Source: Myxococcales bacterium
GTDB lineage: Bacteria; Myxococcota; Myxococcia; Myxococcales; Myxococcaceae
Assembly (NCBI GenBank): GCA_003153055.1
Contig: PMBV01000428.1
Location: 1-5,654, forward strand
Direction: 5' to 3'
DNA length: 5,654 bases
Below, one piece after another: positions 1 through 4,062 of the stretch. The position numbers were made by a program, and so were the translations under genes. Within the stretch, counting starts at the first letter, position 1. Every line of letters begins with the position of its first letter. The notes under the pieces were generated by a model, which had not been told where the DNA came from, ran no database searches, and saw only the letters and a list, made by a program, of their open reading frames with translations.

Positions 1-663
1 AACGTCAAGGGCGGCCGGTGCGAGGCCTGCGAGGGCGACGGGGTGAAGAAGGTCGAGATGCACTTCCTCGCCGACGTGTACGTGCCCTGCGAGGTGTGTG
101 GAGGCAAGCGCTTCAACGACGCCACACTGAGGGTCCGCTACAAGGGGAAGAACGTGGCCGAGATCCTCGAGATGTCGGTGCGCGAGGCGATGGTCCACTT
201 CGAGGTGCACCGCGACATCATGAGGGTGCTGAAGACGCTCGACGACGTGGGCCTCAGCTACATTCGCTTGGGGCAGCCGTCTCCCACGCTGTCGGGCGGA
301 GAGGCCCAGCGCATCAAGCTCTCTCGTGAGCTGGCCAGGGTCGCCACCGGCCGCACGCTGTACATTCTCGACGAGCCGACCACTGGGTTGCACTTCGAGG
401 ACATTCGGAAGCTCCTGGGAGTGCTCAACCGCCTGGTCGAAGCTGGGAACAGCGTCGTCGTCATCGAGCACAACCTCGATGTCATCAAGTCGGCCGATTG
501 GGTCTTAGACCTCGGGCCCGAGGGTGGCGCCGGTGGTGGGCAGTTGCTCGCCGAGGGCTCACCCGAAGAGGTGGCGGAGAACCCCAAGAGTTACACCGGG
601 AAGTACTTGAAGCACGTCTTGGAGAAGAGCCGCCGACAGAGAGTGGGCCAACGAGTGGGGTGA
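1..663 (+). CDS. uvrA: UvrA, excinuclease ABC subunit A, C-terminal part (5' end outside window)
   Basis: UvrA is the damage-sensing ATPase of bacterial nucleotide excision repair. It binds distorted DNA as a dimer and loads UvrB. The reading frame is open from base 1, so the true start lies outside; 220 residues are visible of a protein usually about 940-970 long. Numbering from the first visible codon, a zinc-finger pair CEAC (7-10) and CEVC (30-33) is spaced as in the UvrA C-terminal zinc module. The second ABC half follows, with signature LSGGE at 97-101, Walker [12 protein letters not shown] at 120-130 and the switch histidine in [10 protein letters not shown] (H157). The Walker A of this half is upstream of the window. 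The tail after [10 protein letters not shown] is short, basic and poorly conserved (ends RQRVGQRVG), then TGA at 661-663. No frameshift is seen. An ATG or GTG inside this frame, such as GTG at 43, is not the start, because conserved residues precede it. The identification is secure from the motif order. Confidence 0.97.
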   Translation, partial: NVKGGRCEACEGDGVKKVEMHFLADVYVPCEVCGGKRFNDATLRVRYKGKNVAEILEMSVREAMVHFEVHRDIMRVLKTLDDVGLSYIRLGQPSPTLSGGEAQRIKLSRELARVATGRTLYILDEPTTGLHFEDIRKLLGVLNRLVEAGNSVVVIEHNLDVIKSADWVLDLGPEGGAGGGQLLAEGSPEEVAENPKSYTGKYLKHVLEKSRRQRVGQRVG

Positions 664-745
664 GGCAGGGACGGTGGGTGGGGTCGCCTGGGCGATCCGC
701 CCTGCCCGAGTCGACCAGCCCCTCGACGCGTGCGAGGGGTTCACG
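664..745 (+). terminator. Possible intrinsic terminator or structured 3' region after uvrA
   Basis: Two stem-loops follow the uvrA stop codon directly. The first pairs ggcaggg (664-670) with ccctgcc (700-706) and contains an inner tetraloop hairpin, tcgc/gcga (684-687 with 692-695). The second is compact: cccctcg (719-725) pairs with cgagggg (733-739) around a 7-nt loop, and can be extended by one G-U and one A-U pair to 717-741. Only two or three T follow, so it is a weak match to a classical rho-independent terminator. The second stem is symmetrical and could also work on the minus strand, where the decayed RloB-like frame ends at 773, so a shared convergent terminator is possible. Structure is seen in the sequence; function is inferred. 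Confidence 0.35.
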
Positions 746-772
746 CACGTCTTGCTGAAGTGCCGTCGTCAG

Positions 773-1018
773 TCAGAAAGGGCGATGGTGCCGCGGCGGG
801 GGCTGCCCTCGGGCGCAGGGGTCTCCGAGAACAGTACCAATGGTTATAATCGAGCTCCGGTCCGCGGCTCTCGGGACACACGCCAAGTCTTCTGCCAGCG
901 GTTGGCACGACTCCGGTTCCGTGACCTCGCCCTCGCACACGATGAGCAGTCGCCGACGCGGCTCCAGGAATGGAGCCCTCCGCGCCTCGGCGCGTATTCG
1001 GTCGCGGCGGGCCACCAC
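773..1018 (-). pseudogene. RloB-like protein, N-terminal remnant (TOPRIM-like motif, remainder decayed)
   Basis: The frame starts at GTG 1018 or GTG 1015 and reads VVARRDRIRAEARR, then EPRRRLLIVCEGEVTEPE. The segment LLIVCEGEVTEPE closely matches the N-terminal hallmark of RloB-family proteins (typically LIVCEGxxTEPxYF). Its strand plus EG pattern resembles the glutamate motif of TOPRIM-type nucleases; the TOPRIM comparison is my inference. After TEPES the expected tyrosine-phenylalanine and family sequence are absent. The frame runs about 45 further residues of arginine- and proline-rich sequence to TGA at 773-775, giving about 81 residues where RloB proteins are usually around 200 or more. 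I found no continuation in the other minus-strand frames. The start overlaps the stop of the upstream ATPase remnant by one base (TAGTG), typical of a translationally coupled pair. RloB-like genes sit beside AAA ATPases in putative phage-defence cassettes; this copy is probably non-functional. A short divergent gene cannot be fully excluded. Confidence 0.7.
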
Positions 1019-1326
1019 TACGCCTTGGTCCTTCCGATGCTCGCGAGGTTCTCGAGAAGCGGAATCGCCCCGTAGCGACCCTGGAGATAGCCGCGCTCGA
1101 GGTTCTCGGCCTTCCGGGGCTTGTAGTCGGTGAGCGGGTAGATGCGGCTCGCCCCCTCGTTGTCCTTCTCGGTCAACCAGACCTGGTCGCGCAGCAAGGG
1201 CGGAGTCCCGAAGATCGTCCCCAGCAGGTTCGTGTCGTGCGTCGAGAAAATGAGCTGCCCCTTCTTCGATCGAACCGCCTCGAACTTCTGTCAGGAGGAC
1301 AAATGCGCACCAATGAAACCATTGGT
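836..1326. repeat. 10-bp inverted repeat bracketing the decayed ATPase/RloB-like cassette
   Basis: The bases accaatggtt at 836-845 are the exact reverse complement of aaccattggt at 1317-1326. The enclosed segment contains every recognisable codon of the two remnants. Base pairing does not extend past 10 bp on either side. The sequence is A/T-rich relative to the local composition, which makes a chance match less likely but not improbable. No flanking target duplication was seen. It may be the scar of a small mobile element or simply coincidence. Confidence 0.3.
1018..1290 (-). pseudogene. AAA/OLD-like ATPase (RloA-type), C-terminal remnant
   Basis: Reading the minus strand from 1290, 90 codons end at TAG 1020-1018. 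Recognisable blocks are GQLIFSTHDTNLLG (about residues 11-24), LLRDQVWLTEKDNEGAS (32-48), YPLTDYKPRKAENLERGY (51-68) and LQGRYGAIPLLENL (69-82). These match the end of the large AAA/ABC-type ATPases that precede RloB-like genes. STHD is the switch-histidine segment after Walker B, and the LTDYKPRK...LQGRYGAIP block is the family's conserved tail. Everything before residue 1 is missing: the codon immediately upstream is TGA (1293-1291). The Walker A, signature and Walker B expected upstream are not found in any minus-strand frame back to 1500. Full proteins are around 400 residues or more, so only about a fifth is left. No start codon or ribosome-binding site serves this piece. It is a 5'-deleted gene fragment, and its final G is shared with the GTG start of the RloB-like remnant. 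Confidence 0.8.
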
Positions 1327-1497
1327 GACGTCCCTGGAGACCCGGCCCCACGGGGGAGGTGCCATCCCGCAGCCGAGGACCAGCTCACGTCGACCTGCTC
1401 GCTCGCGCCGAGGAGCTGCCCGTCTCGAGCACCGGCGACCGCCCACCCCGACTCCACCCGCCCCCCATGCGATGACGACCGCTCACCTGCCCAACCT
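1291..1497. other. Non-coding or decayed spacer with a hairpin and a strong Shine-Dalgarno/ATG
   Basis: No convincing gene lies here. On the plus strand AGGAGG (1293-1298) stands 4 nt before ATG 1303-1305 and opens a frame of 87 codons to TGA 1564-1566. The product (MRTNETIGDVPGDPAPRG, then proline-, serine- and arginine-rich sequence) has no domain I recognise, and it runs antisense into the end of the membrane-protein gene. It is therefore at best the truncated or decayed start of a gene. A perfect 8-bp hairpin, caccaatg (1308-1315) with cattggtg (1320-1327) and loop aaac, sits just after that ATG. The stretch begins exactly where homology to the AAA ATPase stops on the minus strand, so it probably contains the deletion or insertion junction. 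Confidence 0.4.
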
Positions 1498-1992
1498 TCA
1501 GAAGAGCACCGCGAGCCCCGTGCCGAGCGGAACGACGGTCACCCTCGGCGTCTTCGGCTTGGGTGAAGTGCCCTCGAGCGCCAGCACCGTCAGCACCGCC
1601 GCGGGAAGCGCCCCCATGGCCACCGTGAGCACCGCGGTCCTCGGCATCCCTCCATCGAGGGCCTCGGCCACGACCCCCGACAGCGCCATCACGCCCAGGC
1701 TGGCGATGAGCCCCAGCACCACCTCCCCACGGCCGCCCAAGGCCTCATGGAGCGTCACCGCGAGCCCGCCCAGGAGCAACCCCGCCAGCGCGGCAGTGGC
1801 GAACTTCACGTCGAGGGCGGAGTTCGATTGGTACAATAGGAGTCCGATTCCCAGGGCGGCGCTCGCACCGGCGACGCCGGCCGCGCCCGACCACACGGCC
1901 CGAGTCAGCACATTGGGCCCCGAGACCTTGGGCTCCGTCACCGAGGGCGGATCCACCTGCGACAGCGCCACGAGGAGCACGAGTCCGAGCAC
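1498..1992 (-). CDS. Small polytopic membrane protein of unknown function
   Basis: I do not recognise this family. From GTG 1992 the product is 164 residues. It has a hydrophobic N-terminus (LGLVLLVAL, about 2-10) that resembles a signal peptide core, then a polar stretch rich in P, S, V and T (11-30). Four hydrophobic segments follow, at about 32-54, 63-82, 90-111 and 119-139, rich in Ala, Gly, Leu and Val and separated by short loops. The tail after 140 is TSPKPKTPR-containing and ends in a hydrophobic VPLGTGLAVLF. Codon third positions are G/C-rich as in the neighbours, so it looks like a real gene. The start is uncertain. GTG 1992 leaves no positive charge before the hydrophobic core, whereas the preceding in-frame codons read RCRSRIGS, which would make a normal signal-peptide n-region. 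The only standard upstream start is TTG 2082, which would overlap the kinase gene. GGAG of the kinase's last codons lies 16 nt before GTG 1992. It lies 13 nt downstream of the kinase stop and is likely co-transcribed, so it may act in the membrane with the kinase; that role is inferred. Confidence 0.75.
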   Translation of the reverse strand: MLGLVLLVALSQVDPPSVTEPKVSGPNVLTRAVWSGAAGVAGASAALGIGLLLYQSNSALDVKFATAALAGLLLGGLAVTLHEALGGRGEVVLGLIASLGVMALSGVVAEALDGGMPRTAVLTVAMGALPAAVLTVLALEGTSPKPKTPRVTVVPLGTGLAVLF

Positions 1993-2005
1993 GAGAGAAC
2001 CGATT

Positions 2006-4015
2006 CTACTCCGGCAACGGCTTGAGATCGTTCCCCTGGTCCGTTTCGTAGGGGTTGCTCGAGATGTCGGGCCGGGGCCCAACGGGCTTGTGTTTCACGG
2101 TCGCCTCTCGTTCGAGGTCGATGGAGAGCGCCTGGTCGGAGAGGAACCGCACCTTCTCCTCATGGTCCTTGTACCCTTTGAGGACGAACTTGAGCATCAG
2201 CACCGAGTCGACCTCCCGGGTGAGCTCGAACGGCGTCTGGCCCACGCGCGCGTTGGTCTCGTCGTAGGCGACGGCGCCCGCGGGGCTCGTCTTCACCCGC
2301 AGCGTCACCGAGGTCACCTTCGGCACCGGAGGAGGCACCTTCACGGTGGGCTTGGGAAGCGCGACCTCCTCCGGCGGCGTCACCTCCGCGTGCTGCGGCG
2401 GCATCACCTCGACAGGCTCCTTCGAGCCCGAGAAGAGGAAGTACGCCCCCGCCCCGGAGATCAACACCAGCGCCACCAGCCCCAGCACCAACGGGAGCCG
2501 CGAGCTCGTCGGCAGCACCGGCTCGTCGACGGCATCGGTCTCAACCGACTGGGACCGCAGCCGCGCCGGCGGGTTTCGCCCCGACGAGACAACGCTCTTC
2601 TGACTGCCGGTCACCCGAACCACCACGCCCGAGCTCTTGGGAGTCGCGAGCGCGGCCGCCCGCGGGCGCACCGGCACGCCCGACTTGAGCTTGGCATCGA
2701 GCGTATCGAGGCGGCGCACTACGTCCTCCATGGACTGAGGCCGGGCTGCGGGCTCCTTCTCGAGCATCTGGTAGACGAGCTCCTCGAGCTCTCCCGGCAC
2801 AGCCTCGAGCGGCCCGGGATCCATCGGGGGTGGCGCCTCGGTGACATGCTTCACCATGAGGATCGACGGGGTCTCCCCAGAGAACGTCGGCCGCCCAGTG
2901 ATGAGCTCGTAGACGATCAACCCCAGCGAGTAGATGTCGGATCTCGCGTCGACGGGAATCGCCTTGGCCTGCTCGGGCGACATGTACTGGGGCGTGCCGA
3001 CGACCATGCCTACGGCGGTGTGGCCTCCCTGACCGTGCCCAGCCGCCACCTTCGCCACGCCGAAGTCGAGGACCTTCACGAAGTCGGCTTGCCCGGGCCG
3101 CTGCAGCACCATGATGTTCTCGGGCTTCAGGTCGCGGTGCACGATGCCAAGAGCGTGGGCAGCAGCCAGGGCCCGCGCCACTTGCACCGACACGGCCACC
3201 ACCCGCTCCACCCCCATCGCCCCACCCCGGTGCACGGCGCTCGCCAGGGTGAGCCCGTCGAGGTACTCCATGACGAAATAGAAGCGCCCGTCCTTGGTGC
3301 GGCCGAAGTCCGAGATGTCGACGATGTTCTGCTGCCCGATGCGGCTGGCGGCGATGGCCTCGCGCTTGAACCGAGCCACGAACTCCGGGTCACGCGACAG
3401 CTCCGGCAACATCACCTTGATGGCCATGGGCTTGCCGAGCTCGACGTGCTCCGCCCGGTACACCTCACCCATGCCGCCAGCGGCCAGCTTGTTCACCACC
3501 CGGTAGCGCTCATCGATGATGCTGCCCGGTTGGAGGAACGCGCTCCTCATCGTGGAGTCGTCGGGCCGCCCTTCTTCTTCTTCCGGTGGCGGCTCGGGGG
3601 CCGGGAGCTCGTCGGGCTCCTCGGGCGGAGGCTGCGCGAGGAAGGGCGTGGGCCGCCTGAGGGTCGCGTCGACGCCGACCTGAGGGCGGCTGCCGTTGCC
3701 ACCTGGCTTGGCGGCGCTCCGCTGGCGAACCACCAGCTCGAGGCCCCCCATGCGAATCAGCGTCCCCGCGGGAATGAGCGCCTGCTTGGTCGCCAGCTCG
3801 CCGTTGACCCACACCATGCCGCGGCCCGTGAGGTCGCGCACCCAGGCCTGACCCCGGTGGTCAATCATCACCTCGGCATGGAGCGCCGACAACCCGGCGC
3901 CTTCGAAGCGAAGCTGACACTCCGGCCCCGCCCCGATCACGAACCGAAGGCCAGGAAAGACACGCGTCTGCGTGCGTCCACTGCCGTCACTCACGACGAA
4001 TTCGAGTTCACCCAT
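2006..4015 (-). CDS. Membrane Ser/Thr protein kinase: FHA - kinase - TM - PEGA-like
   Basis: This is a complete 669-residue Hanks-type (PknB-like) receptor kinase. Residues 1-98 form an FHA domain: FVIGAGPECQL (26-35), SALH (43-46) and VNG (70-72). An acidic, proline-rich linker covers about 125-152. The kinase domain spans about 171-437, with P-loop LAAGGMGEVY (177-186), ATP-binding lysine in MAIK (K200), alpha-C glutamate in FKRE (E219), catalytic HRDLKPEN (293-300, D295), DFG (317-319), activation-loop threonines T333 and T341, and MSPE (345-348) in place of APE. All catalytic residues are present, so it should phosphorylate Ser/Thr. A basic juxtamembrane stretch (447-487) precedes one TM helix (about 507-528) and a Pro/Glu-rich stalk. 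A beta-rich domain follows at about 568-636 with TSPAGA...GQTPFEL...KGYK, like PEGA domains. The FHA and kinase modules should be cytoplasmic and the PEGA-like domain outside the inner membrane. Two consensus residues differ: the FHA arginine is Ala29 and the first P-loop glycine is Ala178. ATG 4015 is chosen because the FHA fold starts directly after it; no clear Shine-Dalgarno precedes it. Stop is TAG at 2006-2008. Confidence 0.96.
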   Translation of the reverse strand: MGELEFVVSDGSGRTQTRVFPGLRFVIGAGPECQLRFEGAGLSALHAEVMIDHRGQAWVRDLTGRGMVWVNGELATKQALIPAGTLIRMGGLELVVRQRSAAKPGGNGSRPQVGVDATLRRPTPFLAQPPPEEPDELPAPEPPPEEEEGRPDDSTMRSAFLQPGSIIDERYRVVNKLAAGGMGEVYRAEHVELGKPMAIKVMLPELSRDPEFVARFKREAIAASRIGQQNIVDISDFGRTKDGRFYFVMEYLDGLTLASAVHRGGAMGVERVVAVSVQVARALAAAHALGIVHRDLKPENIMVLQRPGQADFVKVLDFGVAKVAAGHGQGGHTAVGMVVGTPQYMSPEQAKAIPVDARSDIYSLGLIVYELITGRPTFSGETPSILMVKHVTEAPPPMDPGPLEAVPGELEELVYQMLEKEPAARPQSMEDVVRRLDTLDAKLKSGVPVRPRAAALATPKSSGVVVRVTGSQKSVVSSGRNPPARLRSQSVETDAVDEPVLPTSSRLPLVLGLVALVLISGAGAYFLFSGSKEPVEVMPPQHAEVTPPEEVALPKPTVKVPPPVPKVTSVTLRVKTSPAGAVAYDETNARVGQTPFELTREVDSVLMLKFVLKGYKDHEEKVRFLSDQALSIDLEREATVKHKPVGPRPDISSNPYETDQGNDLKPLPE

Positions 4016-4027
4016 GGCCAGCGGGTG

Positions 4028-4056
4028 AGACTAGCACTGGCGCGCCGCGCCTTGAA
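4028..4056 (-). promoter_or_regulatory. Weak sigma70-like promoter candidate before the kinase gene
   Basis: On the minus strand TTCAAG (4056-4051) and TAGTCT (4033-4028, preceded by TGC) are separated by 17 nt, in the 47-nt gap between the AddA-like stop and the kinase ATG. The -10 element ends 12 nt before the ATG, so a transcript started here would be almost leaderless. That would fit the lack of a Shine-Dalgarno sequence in front of the kinase. Both hexamers match consensus poorly, and read-through from the upstream gene is an equally good explanation. Confidence 0.2.
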
Positions 4057-4062
4057 CTTCGG

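Noticed and set aside
258..587. 109-codon frame antisense to uvrA
   Set aside because: It lies fully within uvrA, whose motifs are unambiguous, and its translation is low in recognisable structure.
773..1351. A continuous 192-codon minus-strand frame starting at 1351
   Set aside because: Only its last part (from 1018) shows RloB-like sequence. Over 1021-1290 the real homology (AAA ATPase tail) lies in another frame, so the long frame is not one gene.
1303..1566. 87-codon plus-strand frame with AGGAGG
   Set aside because: Rejected as a confirmed gene: biased, featureless product and antisense overlap with the membrane-protein gene. Kept only as a junction observation.
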